Assembly (NCBI GenBank): GCA_014360995.1
Contig: JACIWL010000004.1
Coordinates: forward strand, 34,206 to 81,447
Direction: 5' to 3'
Origin: Candidatus Bipolaricaulota bacterium
Lineage (GTDB): Bacteria; Bipolaricaulota; Bipolaricaulia; Bipolaricaulales; Bipolaricaulaceae
DNA: 47,242 nt
In this document: one piece after another, positions 24,054 to 33,057 of the stretch
How the letters are laid out: every line of letters begins with the position of its first letter
Numbering within the stretch: the first letter of the stretch is position 1
Position numbers and translations under genes: made by a program
Notes under the pieces: model-generated
Database searches by the model: none
Told to the model about the DNA's origin: nothing
Seen by the model: only the letters and a program-made list of their open reading frames with translations

Positions 24054-24496
24054 GCTAGCTGCGAAGTGCAGTTCGGACAGCGCACAGCCCCGATGGGGAT
24101 TTGGGTCTTGCAATACGGGCATTCCTTTGTGGTGGGCGCGGCAGGAACCTCTTCCTTGGCCTTGCGCATCTTCATCACCGCTCGCACAAGGAGGAACATG
24201 ACGAGGGCGATGATGAGGAAGTTGACGAGGTTATTGATGAACCGGCCGTAGTAGATGGCGGGAGCGCCGGCTTGGCGGGCGGCCTCCGCCGAGGAGTACT
24301 TTTCCGGCCCAAGAACAACAAAGAGGTTGGAAAAGTCCACGTTGCCAACGAGTTTCCCAATCGGGGGCATCACGATGTCGAAGATGAAGGAGTTCACCAC
24401 CGCACCGAAGGCCGCGCCCATGACGAAGGCCACGGCGATCTCCACAAGGTTTCCCCGCGCGATGAAATCACGAAACTCCTTCCAAAACTGCTTCAT
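24050..24496 (-). CDS. mscL: Large-conductance mechanosensitive channel with C-terminal zinc ribbon
   Basis: A 148-residue inner-membrane channel that opens under high membrane tension and protects against osmotic downshock. MKQFWKEFRDFIARGNLVEIAVAFVMGAAFG is the MscL N-terminal helix and TM1 (pieces quoted elsewhere are shorter). TM2 is FLIIALVMFLLVRAVMKM. The tail then carries CPYCKTQIPIGAVRCPNC, a CxxC-x10-CxxC zinc ribbon, fused to the usual cytoplasmic helix region. AAGGAGGGT precedes the ATG. Trehalose synthesis genes about 9 kb away may also serve osmotic balance. Confidence 0.95.
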   Translation of the reverse strand: MKQFWKEFRDFIARGNLVEIAVAFVMGAAFGAVVNSFIFDIVMPPIGKLVGNVDFSNLFVVLGPEKYSSAEAARQAGAPAIYYGRFINNLVNFLIIALVMFLLVRAVMKMRKAKEEVPAAPTTKECPYCKTQIPIGAVRCPNCTSQLA

Positions 24497-24514
24497 AGAC
24501 CCTCCTTTTTCGGG

Positions 24515-24520
24515 ATTGTA
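24515..24520 (-). promoter_or_regulatory. Putative -10 box of mscL
   Basis: TACAAT on the minus strand, 18 bases upstream of the mscL ATG, leaving room for the AAGGAGGGT ribosome site. No convincing -35 was found at normal spacing. Confidence 0.4.
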
Positions 24521-24553
24521 TTCTTTCCTTGGCCACTTGGGCTAATGGTGTGC

Positions 24554-24559
24554 TACCAT
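24554..24559 (+). promoter_or_regulatory. Putative extended -10 of the DUF554 gene
   Basis: TGC followed by TACCAT is an extended -10 pattern. It ends only 8 bases before the ATG at 24568, and no ribosome site lies between, so a near-leaderless mRNA is predicted. A -35-like TTGGCC (24529-24534) is at a long 19-base spacing. Confidence 0.4.
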
Positions 24560-24567
24560 TCGCGGAC

Positions 24568-25269
24568 ATGGTGGGGACCTGGATAAACATGGGGACCGTG
24601 CTTCTTGGGGGGAGTTTGGGCTGGGCCCTGGGCGAGCGCTTTCCCTCGCGGGTGCGGGAGGCGGCCACGGCCGGGGTGGGCCTGGTCACCCTTGTCCTGG
24701 GAGTCCAGATGGCCCTGAAAACCCAAAACATCCTCGTCCTTCTTCTCTCCGTGATCCTGGGGGGCGCGGTGGGCGGGGCGTTGCGCATCTCCGCCGTTTT
24801 GGAACGAGGAAGCGCCCGAGTGGAAATCCTCTTCCGCGGGCGACCCTTGGCCCAGGGATTTCTTACCGCAAGCCTCCTTTTTTGCGTGGGGCCGATGACC
24901 ATCGTCGGGGCCATTCAGGATGGGCTTTTTGGGGACTGGTCCATCTTGGGAGCCAAAGCGATCTTGGACGGGATTTCCGCCACGGCCCTTGCCGCCGCCC
25001 TCGGGCCCGGTGTGCTCCTTTCCCTTTTTGTCATCCTCGTCTACCAAGGGGGCATAACCCTCCTGGCCTATCTTTTAGCTAGCCAGCTTTCCGCGTTCAG
25101 CCCCGCTCATCCGGCGGTGTTGGAACTCACCGCGGCCGGAGGGGCCATCGTCATCGCCATCGGCCTTGGACTCCTTAAGCTCCGGGATATAAAACCCGCG
25201 GATTTTCTCCCGGCTCTGGCCTTTGCCCCTCTTTTTGCCTTCCTTCTCCAAGTCCTTGGGTGGCGATGA
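24568..25269 (+). CDS. DUF554-family membrane protein
   Basis: A 233-residue protein with about six to seven hydrophobic helices. The N-terminal GTVLLGGSLGWALGERFP and the central LLFCVGPMTIVGAIQDGL are DUF554 (YdfK-type) signatures; the latter suggests a buried conserved pore or transport path, but no substrate is established. ATG 24568 is preferred over the upstream in-frame ATG because the extended stretch contains the promoter-like box. It overlaps the following MFS gene as ATGA, so the two membrane proteins are co-translated. Confidence 0.85.
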   Translation: MVGTWINMGTVLLGGSLGWALGERFPSRVREAATAGVGLVTLVLGVQMALKTQNILVLLLSVILGGAVGGALRISAVLERGSARVEILFRGRPLAQGFLTASLLFCVGPMTIVGAIQDGLFGDWSILGAKAILDGISATALAAALGPGVLLSLFVILVYQGGITLLAYLLASQLSAFSPAHPAVLELTAAGGAIVIAIGLGLLKLRDIKPADFLPALAFAPLFAFLLQVLGWR

Positions 25270-26498
25270 ACCGAATCTTTGGGCGCTTTGCCCGGGAGAT
25301 CTGGGCCTTGGCAGGCACACAGATGATCACCGCCGCCGGGGCCTCCTTGGCCCTTCCCTTCGTGTCCCTTTATCTCAGCCGCGAGCGCGGCCTTCCCATG
25401 AGCCTCGTGGGGACGCTCATGCTCTCCGCGGCCTTTGCCGAGGCCTTGGGCCAGGGCCTCGGCGGCGAGCTTTCCGACCGTCTGGGAAGAAGGCCGGTGC
25501 TTTTGGGCTCCCTCACCCTTCGCGCCCTCACCTTCTTGGCCATGGCCTGGCTCATGGCCTCCCAACGCGCGGTGTATGCCATCTCCTTGGCGTATTTGGC
25601 CATCAGGGTAAGCGGGGGGTTGGCCATGCCCCCCATTTCCGCCCTCATCGCCGACTTCACCCACACCAAGCGCGTGGAGGGCTACGGGATCCTCCGCATT
25701 GGGGCCAACGTGGGCTGGGCCATGGGGCCGGCCCTGGGCGGGTATCTCGCCGCCTTCTTCCCCTATCCCGTGCTTTTCGTCTTCGGCGCCGCCGCCACGT
25801 CCTTGGCCTGGCTCCTTGTGGTCTTGGCTGTGCATGAGGCTCCTAGCCTCCATCCCCAAAAGGAGAAAAAGCCTTCTCTCTCGGCCTTCAGGGACCGAAC
25901 CTTTCTCGGATTTCTCGGCCTTTCCCTGCCCGTGTTTTTGGTGGCCGGGCAGATGGTGTCCACCCTTTCCGTTTTTCTTGTGGGGCGGCTGGGCCTAAGT
26001 GAGGCCCAGTTCGGCGGACTTCTCACCCTGAACGGGCTCCTCGTGGTGGTGGCCCAATATCCCCTGGCCCGGGCAGTTCAAGCCTGGCCAAGGCGTGGCA
26101 GTCTGGCGTTGGGCGCTTTCCTTTACGCCCTGGGATACCTCAGCTTCGCCTGGATCCGGGCTTATCCCCTCATGCTTTTGGCGATGGGAGCGGTCACCTT
26201 GGGGGAGATGATCTTTACCCCCGTGGCCATGGCCATTGCCGCTGGACTCGCCCCGGAGGAACAACGGGGCCGGTATCTGGGGGTGTTCGGGCTCGTCCAA
26301 TCCTTTGGCTGGTCGGGCGGGGCCTTTTTGGGCGGGGTCCTTTTGGACTACGCGCCCACGCCCCTGGTTCTTTGGGGAGCCCTCAGCGCCCTAGGCTTTT
26401 TGGCCGCGGCCCTCTTCCTCACCCCGGGAAAGCTCCTCCACCGCGCGCTCCAGGAAAAGCCCGCGCGAGCCCTTGACCAAAAGGAGGGCCGGGCCTGA
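25266..26498 (+). CDS. Major facilitator superfamily transporter
   Basis: A 410-residue transporter with about twelve helices. Motif A appears between TM2 and TM3 as GELSDRLGRRPVLLGS, and a weaker copy lies in the second half. The sequence pattern (RIGANVGWAMGPALGGYLAAFF) is like multidrug or sugar efflux MFS proteins; the substrate is unknown. ATG 25266 gives an ATGA overlap with the DUF554 gene; a GTG two codons earlier is possible. Its last 36 codons overlap murF on the other strand by 108 bases; the final helix ends just before that overlap. Confidence 0.93.
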   Translation: MNRIFGRFAREIWALAGTQMITAAGASLALPFVSLYLSRERGLPMSLVGTLMLSAAFAEALGQGLGGELSDRLGRRPVLLGSLTLRALTFLAMAWLMASQRAVYAISLAYLAIRVSGGLAMPPISALIADFTHTKRVEGYGILRIGANVGWAMGPALGGYLAAFFPYPVLFVFGAAATSLAWLLVVLAVHEAPSLHPQKEKKPSLSAFRDRTFLGFLGLSLPVFLVAGQMVSTLSVFLVGRLGLSEAQFGGLLTLNGLLVVVAQYPLARAVQAWPRRGSLALGAFLYALGYLSFAWIRAYPLMLLAMGAVTLGEMIFTPVAMAIAAGLAPEEQRGRYLGVFGLVQSFGWSGGAFLGGVLLDYAPTPLVLWGALSALGFLAAALFLTPGKLLHRALQEKPARALDQKEGRA

Positions 26499-27776
26499 GC
26501 CGAGAGCCTCCCGCACGGCCGAAACGAGGCGGGAAAGATCCTGGGGTTCGGCCAAGCCCGCCCCGCCGAACGCCGAGAAGGCCGCGCTCATCCGGGGCCC
26601 GAAGGCAAAAAGGAGGTCCACGCCAAACCGGCGCGCGGCCTCCGCCACCGCCCGGTGGAAGAGGCCCTCCTCCGGGCCCAACTCCAACATGTCCCCAAGG
26701 AGGGCCGCGCGGATCTTCACGGGAAGCCTTAGCTTCACAAGCGTGCGCAACGCGGCTTGCACGGAAACAGGATTGGCATTGAAACAATCGTCGAGGATCC
26801 AGCCAAATGACGCCGGCCTAAGCTCTAGACGGTGAGGAAGGGGAGGGACCTCGGCCATGGCTTTGGCCGCCACCTTCCCTGGAACGCCCATCCCCCAGGC
26901 CAAGGCCAACGCACCGCAAGCCAAAACCGCGCGGTGGGCCCCAAGAAGGCGAAGCTTTACGGGAAGGGCTCCGGCCGGCGTCTCCGCGGTGAATTTGATC
27001 CCCTTTGGGTCGTCATCCACAATTTCCCGGGGGAAGAAGTCCGCTTCCTCCGTTTGCCCAAAGCGCAAACAAAAACCGTCGCAGCGTTCCACCCGGGCCC
27101 GAAGTTCCGGAAAATCCCAGGCCAAGGCCAATACCCCTTCTTCAGGAAGAGCTTCCGCCAGGGTCCACACCGCCTCCGCGGCCCTTTCCACCGTCCCCAA
27201 GAGGGCGAGGTGCGCGGGACCCACCGCGGTGATCATCCCCGCCCAGGGCTGCAGAAGGTCGCACAGCCTCCTAAGCTCGTCCGGATCGGACTCCGCCAGT
27301 TCAAACACCCCCACTTCCGTGTCCTCGGGCACGGAAAGAAGGCCCAAGGGAACGCCGATCTCCGTGTTATAGCTTTCCGGAGCGCGATAGGTGCGATAGG
27401 CGGTGGCAAGGGCCGCGGCCAAAAGCTCCTTCGCCGTGGTCTTCCCCACGGACCCAGTGACACCCACGGCGATGAAGTCCAAAGACTCCCTGCGCCAGAG
27501 GGCCAGGTCCCACAGGGCTTTTTTCACGTCCGGAACAAGGAGGAGGTTGTGGCCCACCCCGGGGTCACGGCAGACCAGGGCCCCTACGGCGCCCCGGGCG
27601 AAGGCCTCGGTTAAAAAATCGTGCCCATCGTGCTTCCGCCCGGGGAGGGCCACAAAAAGCTCGCCCGGCTGGATCCGGCGGGAGTCGGCGCAGGCCCCGC
27701 GTACCTCATAGGGCGCTTTGGGGCGGAGAACTTCCACCCCCAAAACCTCCGCCGCCTCCCGAAGATCCCACATCAC
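26391..27776 (-). CDS. murF: UDP-N-acetylmuramoyl-tripeptide--D-alanyl-D-alanine ligase
   Basis: A 461-residue cytoplasmic ligase that adds D-Ala-D-Ala to the peptidoglycan precursor using ATP. The P-loop GVTGSVGKTTAKELL is near residues 103-117, ESYNTEIGVPLG follows, and DDCFNANP marks the C-terminal domain. The end has KGSRGLFLERAVEEL, standard for MurF, so the 3' end is genuine even though it overlaps the convergent MFS gene by 108 bases. The start is a GTG directly after the upstream stop, or the ATG one codon later. Confidence 0.95.
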   Translation of the reverse strand: MMWDLREAAEVLGVEVLRPKAPYEVRGACADSRRIQPGELFVALPGRKHDGHDFLTEAFARGAVGALVCRDPGVGHNLLLVPDVKKALWDLALWRRESLDFIAVGVTGSVGKTTAKELLAAALATAYRTYRAPESYNTEIGVPLGLLSVPEDTEVGVFELAESDPDELRRLCDLLQPWAGMITAVGPAHLALLGTVERAAEAVWTLAEALPEEGVLALAWDFPELRARVERCDGFCLRFGQTEEADFFPREIVDDDPKGIKFTAETPAGALPVKLRLLGAHRAVLACGALALAWGMGVPGKVAAKAMAEVPPLPHRLELRPASFGWILDDCFNANPVSVQAALRTLVKLRLPVKIRAALLGDMLELGPEEGLFHRAVAEAARRFGVDLLFAFGPRMSAAFSAFGGAGLAEPQDLSRLVSAVREALGSGPALLLVKGSRGLFLERAVEELSRGEEEGRGQKA

Positions 27777-29525
27777 CTAACCCCCGATGGGCAAAATCAA
27801 CAACGCTCCTCCATAGACCACGCTGCCCGGAAACTTTTGGGACACGGACTCCACCCCATATAGCCAGGCCTCGCCCATGACCTGGGAGATGGGATCCACG
27901 GCAAAGAGCTCCACGGTGAGCGTGTCATAGGTGGGGATCCCTTCGATGTAGTCGAGAACGTCCGCCAAGCTCTTTAGGACAGGAGCTGGCTCGCCCTTCT
28001 CCCGCAAGCGCGGCCCGCCATACGCCCGCAACACCACGTACGGAGTGTCCAGATCCCAAGGAACGCGGATGGACCCCTCCAAAGCCCTCGTCTCCCCCCG
28101 CCAAGCCCGCACCTCCAAGGTGAATTGAATGGTGTCCCCAGGCCTATAGGAGAAGCGATCGGTGCGCAGATCGACGATTTCCACAGCGGAAAATCCTGGA
28201 TCCACCGTGGCCTCAAGCTTTACAGAGCTGAACAAGGGGTCCTTAAACTCGTTGTAGGCCAAAACATCCAGAACTAATGCTGCTTCCCAAGGGGCATAGA
28301 TCGCCACATCGGAGGTGGAGAGGAACACGTTCTCCCGCACAAGGGGGCGGGGAAGGCCCCTTCCGGTGATGGTGTACTTCACCCGCACCGTTCCCGGGCC
28401 GATTCGGTCAAGGGCCTCGTCCAAAGCCTCTACCCCTGCCACGTAAAAGAGGAGCGGGAAGAGGCGGGGCTCATCCACAAGTTGCACCGAGAGCTCCCCC
28501 TTTGCCTCCCCGGCCACGGCGAATTCCGCAGAGATGGGGAGGGGGAGGCGATCCAGGCGGCCGGCGATTCCCGCCCAGCGGTCCACGAAAACCCCGCCCC
28601 GGAGGTCCGTGATCGTCCCGAACTTGTAGGAGACGTCCATGGCCGCCACCGTATCCAAGACGGCCGCCCCGGTGAGGAAATACCGGCAGGGCCCGGTGTA
28701 AAGGAAAGGATGCCCAAAAGCCAGGATCTTTTCGTCCTGGACAAGGGTGAGCGTGCCCAACGCTCCCACCACCATATCCCCTAAACTCAGGGCCACGCCC
28801 ACCGGAGCTCCGGGCTGAAACTCCAGGGACTCCTGGCCCTTTCCGGAAGGCGCGGATAAAACCGTGGTAAGTCCAAGGTCAGAGAAGCCGGGGAGCTTTC
28901 GGTGCCAGGAAGGAAGGAGCTCTAAAAGGGGGTGCTCAAGGCGCGCCAAATCCACCCCCTCCTGAAGGAGGCGCAAGGCCCGGGAGGAAAGGCCGCTCAC
29001 CACCACAGGAACGGAGATGGGCCAGGCCACCAGGGCATCCTCCGGAACCTCCTTGGGCGGAGCATTGACGAGAAGAACACGGTCAATCCCCAAGGCCCGG
29101 AGGTCATGATCCCCGGGCAAGGGCCACTCCTCCTCCCCAAGTTCCGAAAGAAGGGGGAGCATGGACTCAATGGGCGTCACCAAACCTAGGGGCTTCTCCC
29201 GGTCCAAAGCCCAAGTCGCGGCACGGGAAAGGGCACCCGCCAGCTTCCCCTCAAAGTACACAGGGCTTCCGGACATCCCTTGGGCAATGCCCCCGGAGCG
29301 CTGAATGGCATCGCCAGAAACCCGCACCACAATGAAATCGTTTCGCTCGCCCGGCTCGTCCAAAATGGCCACCACTTCTACCTCAAATTGGGAGATCTCT
29401 GTCCCCCGGACCACAGTGAGGCCGTACCCTTTCATCCCGGGTTTGATTTCGGAAAGGGGAATGATCTCCGTTCCCCCGGCGCCGAACACCGCGGCCACCA
29501 CCAAAAACGCCATCAATCTGCGCAT
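27777..29525 (-). CDS. Exported protein with SpoIVB-type (S55) peptidase domain
   Basis: A 582-residue protein with an N-terminal signal sequence (MRRLMAFLVVAAVFGAGG). Residues about 20-240 match the S55 domain: IPLSEIKPGMKGYGLTVVRG, then GIAQGMSGSPVYFEGKLAGA with the presumed catalytic Ser in GMSGSP, and later ILAFGHPFLYTG. The rest is beta-rich with no clear family. SpoIVB itself is a sporulation protease, but S55-domain proteins occur widely in non-spore-formers with unknown roles. It is sandwiched between sucC (13-base overlap) and murF (no gap). An envelope function fits the murF link, but this is inference. Confidence 0.82.
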   Translation of the reverse strand: MRRLMAFLVVAAVFGAGGTEIIPLSEIKPGMKGYGLTVVRGTEISQFEVEVVAILDEPGERNDFIVVRVSGDAIQRSGGIAQGMSGSPVYFEGKLAGALSRAATWALDREKPLGLVTPIESMLPLLSELGEEEWPLPGDHDLRALGIDRVLLVNAPPKEVPEDALVAWPISVPVVVSGLSSRALRLLQEGVDLARLEHPLLELLPSWHRKLPGFSDLGLTTVLSAPSGKGQESLEFQPGAPVGVALSLGDMVVGALGTLTLVQDEKILAFGHPFLYTGPCRYFLTGAAVLDTVAAMDVSYKFGTITDLRGGVFVDRWAGIAGRLDRLPLPISAEFAVAGEAKGELSVQLVDEPRLFPLLFYVAGVEALDEALDRIGPGTVRVKYTITGRGLPRPLVRENVFLSTSDVAIYAPWEAALVLDVLAYNEFKDPLFSSVKLEATVDPGFSAVEIVDLRTDRFSYRPGDTIQFTLEVRAWRGETRALEGSIRVPWDLDTPYVVLRAYGGPRLREKGEPAPVLKSLADVLDYIEGIPTYDTLTVELFAVDPISQVMGEAWLYGVESVSQKFPGSVVYGGALLILPIGG

Positions 29526-30640
29526 CTTGCCTCCTTGGCCAACTCTACGGCCCTTGCTGCGCCCTCTTCCATAGTGCGCACCGGCACAAATCCTGCTTCG
29601 GCCAGGATCCGCCGGCCCTCCTCCTCATTCGTCCCCACAAGCCTTATCACCACGGGGATGGGTTTCCCCTTTAGGGCCTCCACTACTCCCCGCGCCACCT
29701 CGTCGCAGCGGGTGATCCCTCCAAACACGTTGACGAAAAGGACCTTCGCCCGGCCATCCCGGAGGATGAGGTCGATCCCGGCCTTTACGCGCTCGGCCCG
29801 GGCTCCGCCGCCGATGTCCAAAAAGTTCGCCGGGCGCCCGCCGCTTTGGGCCACGAGGTCCAGGGTGGCCATAACCAGCCCAGCCCCGTTCCCCAGGATC
29901 CCGATATCCCCATCGAGCCGGACATAGCTCATCCCGGCCCGGCGGGCCTCCGCCTCGAGGGGATCCACCACCTCCTCCGCCAGCCCCTCAAACTGCGGCC
30001 CGGGAGAGTGGTCGTCGTCGATGATCACCTTTGCGTCCAAGGCCAAAAGCTTCCCGTCGCACTCCGCCAGGGGATTTATCTCCAAAAGAGTCGCCTCGTA
30101 GCGGAGGAAGGCGGACCAAAGTTTCTTGGCCACATCGATGAGGGCCGGCTGTAGGTTTTTGGGGGCGAGGGAAAAGAGGCGGCGCAGGCGAAAGGTAGCC
30201 GGCCCCTCCAAGGGCGGGACCGGGACCTTCTTCAAAAGCTCGGGGCTCTCTTTGGCTACCTCCTCGATATCCACCCCACCTTTCGGGGAGTACAGGAAAA
30301 GGGGCATGCGGGAGGAGCGATCGACGATGATCCCCAGATAATGTTCGGCTTCGGGCTTCACCGCCTCCACCACAAGCAGCTTCCTAACAGGGATTCCTTT
30401 TAAAGTGCTTCCCAAAAGGGCCTGGGCTATCTCCTCAGCCTCCGTTGGGGTCTGGGCCAGACGAATCCCCCCGGCCTTTCCCCTTCCGCCCACGGGGACT
30501 TGGGCCTTAAGCACCACCGGCCGCCCAAGCCTCTCCGCCACCCGGGCGGCCTCTTTCGGGCTCGCCACCACCTCTCCCTCAGGAACCGGGATCCCTTCCC
30601 GGGCGAGGATCGCGCGACCTTGCCACTCCAAAAGCCGCAA
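29513..30640 (-). CDS. sucC: Succinyl-CoA synthetase beta-type (ADP-forming) ligase subunit
   Basis: A 375-residue ATP-grasp protein. VVLKAQVPVGGRGKAGGI, LLEINPLAECDGKLLALDAK and LDIGGGARAERVKAG and FVNVFGGITRCDEVA are SucC hallmarks. The complex converts succinyl-CoA, ADP and phosphate to succinate, CoA and ATP. No alpha subunit (sucD) is adjacent, unlike the usual sucCD pair, so the partner must be elsewhere. It would complement KorABC, which makes succinyl-CoA. The start is a TTG at 30640 right after AAGGGGGAAGG. It leads an operon with the S55 protein and murF and is divergent from gyrB. Confidence 0.92.
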   Translation of the reverse strand: MRLLEWQGRAILAREGIPVPEGEVVASPKEAARVAERLGRPVVLKAQVPVGGRGKAGGIRLAQTPTEAEEIAQALLGSTLKGIPVRKLLVVEAVKPEAEHYLGIIVDRSSRMPLFLYSPKGGVDIEEVAKESPELLKKVPVPPLEGPATFRLRRLFSLAPKNLQPALIDVAKKLWSAFLRYEATLLEINPLAECDGKLLALDAKVIIDDDHSPGPQFEGLAEEVVDPLEAEARRAGMSYVRLDGDIGILGNGAGLVMATLDLVAQSGGRPANFLDIGGGARAERVKAGIDLILRDGRAKVLFVNVFGGITRCDEVARGVVEALKGKPIPVVIRLVGTNEEEGRRILAEAGFVPVRTMEEGAARAVELAKEARCAD

Positions 30641-30659
30641 CCTTCCCCCTTTCTTTCCG

Positions 30660-30681
30660 GAAGGTTACCCGCGTAACCTTC
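30660..30681. promoter_or_regulatory. Perfect 9-bp inverted repeat between sucC and gyrB
   Basis: GAAGGTTAC, four bases (CCGC), then GTAACCTTC. It lies 20 bases upstream of the sucC TTG and about 50 bases upstream of the gyrB -35. It could be a protein operator for the sucC operon or a hairpin in the sucC leader. There is no U-tract suggesting a terminator. Confidence 0.45.
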
Positions 30682-30712
30682 GCTAAACCAGGGACACGCG
30701 GAATGGGCTTAG

Positions 30713-32677
<1,965 letters not shown>

Positions 32678-32716
32678 TTGCGCCCCAGGCCCTCCCCCCG
32701 GAAAATATTGGCGGCT

Positions 32717-32792
32717 GGGGGCGTAGCTCAGCTGGGAGAGCGCTGGCATGGCATGCCAGAGGTCACGGGTTCAAGTCCCGTCGCCTCCACCA
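32717..32792 (+). tRNA. tRNA-Ala (GGC)
   Basis: A 76-base cloverleaf. The acceptor stem is GGGGGCG/CGCCTCC (one G-U pair), the anticodon stem CTGGC/GCCAG encloses loop ATGGCAT (anticodon GGC), the T-loop is TTCAAGT, and CCA is encoded. An A/T-rich box (AAATAT/AATATT, 32703-32709) lies 7-8 bases upstream of the mature 5' end, with TTGCGC 19-20 bases before it, a weaker version of the pattern at the other two tRNAs. Confidence 0.97.
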
Positions 32793-33057
32793 GAAACTTC
32801 TGGCTTTGCTTTACTTTGGCTTTTTTGCACTTCGCGGCAGCCCGTTACATCTGGAAAAAGAGCCAGGCCAAACATGTAGCAGAGATCGGTGCAATTTTGA
32901 GTCCCTCGCCAAAAGCCTCGGAGGAGAAGGGCATGCGCTATCCGTTCCTCGGGCAGGCTGTGCTCTCCCCGGTCAATCCTCTAAAGCGCACGTGGATTGT
33001 GACCGTGACCTTCAGCGAGGCCTTGGATTGGATCAAAAAAGCCCTGTGGAGGATCGA
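32793..33057. other. 265-base intergenic stretch with no supported gene
   Basis: Between tRNA-Ala and the trehalose gene. An open frame running in from gyrB covers it, but it crosses the tRNA and has no family resemblance, signal peptide or ribosome site that I can support. The start is T-rich (CTTTGCTTTACTTTGGCTTTTTT), possibly a weak terminator for tRNA-Ala. Base composition is lower in GC than the flanking gyrB. Confidence 0.5.

Noticed and set aside
32790-32815. CCAGA...TCTGG hairpin with T-rich run as terminator of tRNA-Ala
   Set aside because: The stem is only five to six pairs, uses the tRNA CCA end itself and the T-tract is interrupted. Too weak to call.
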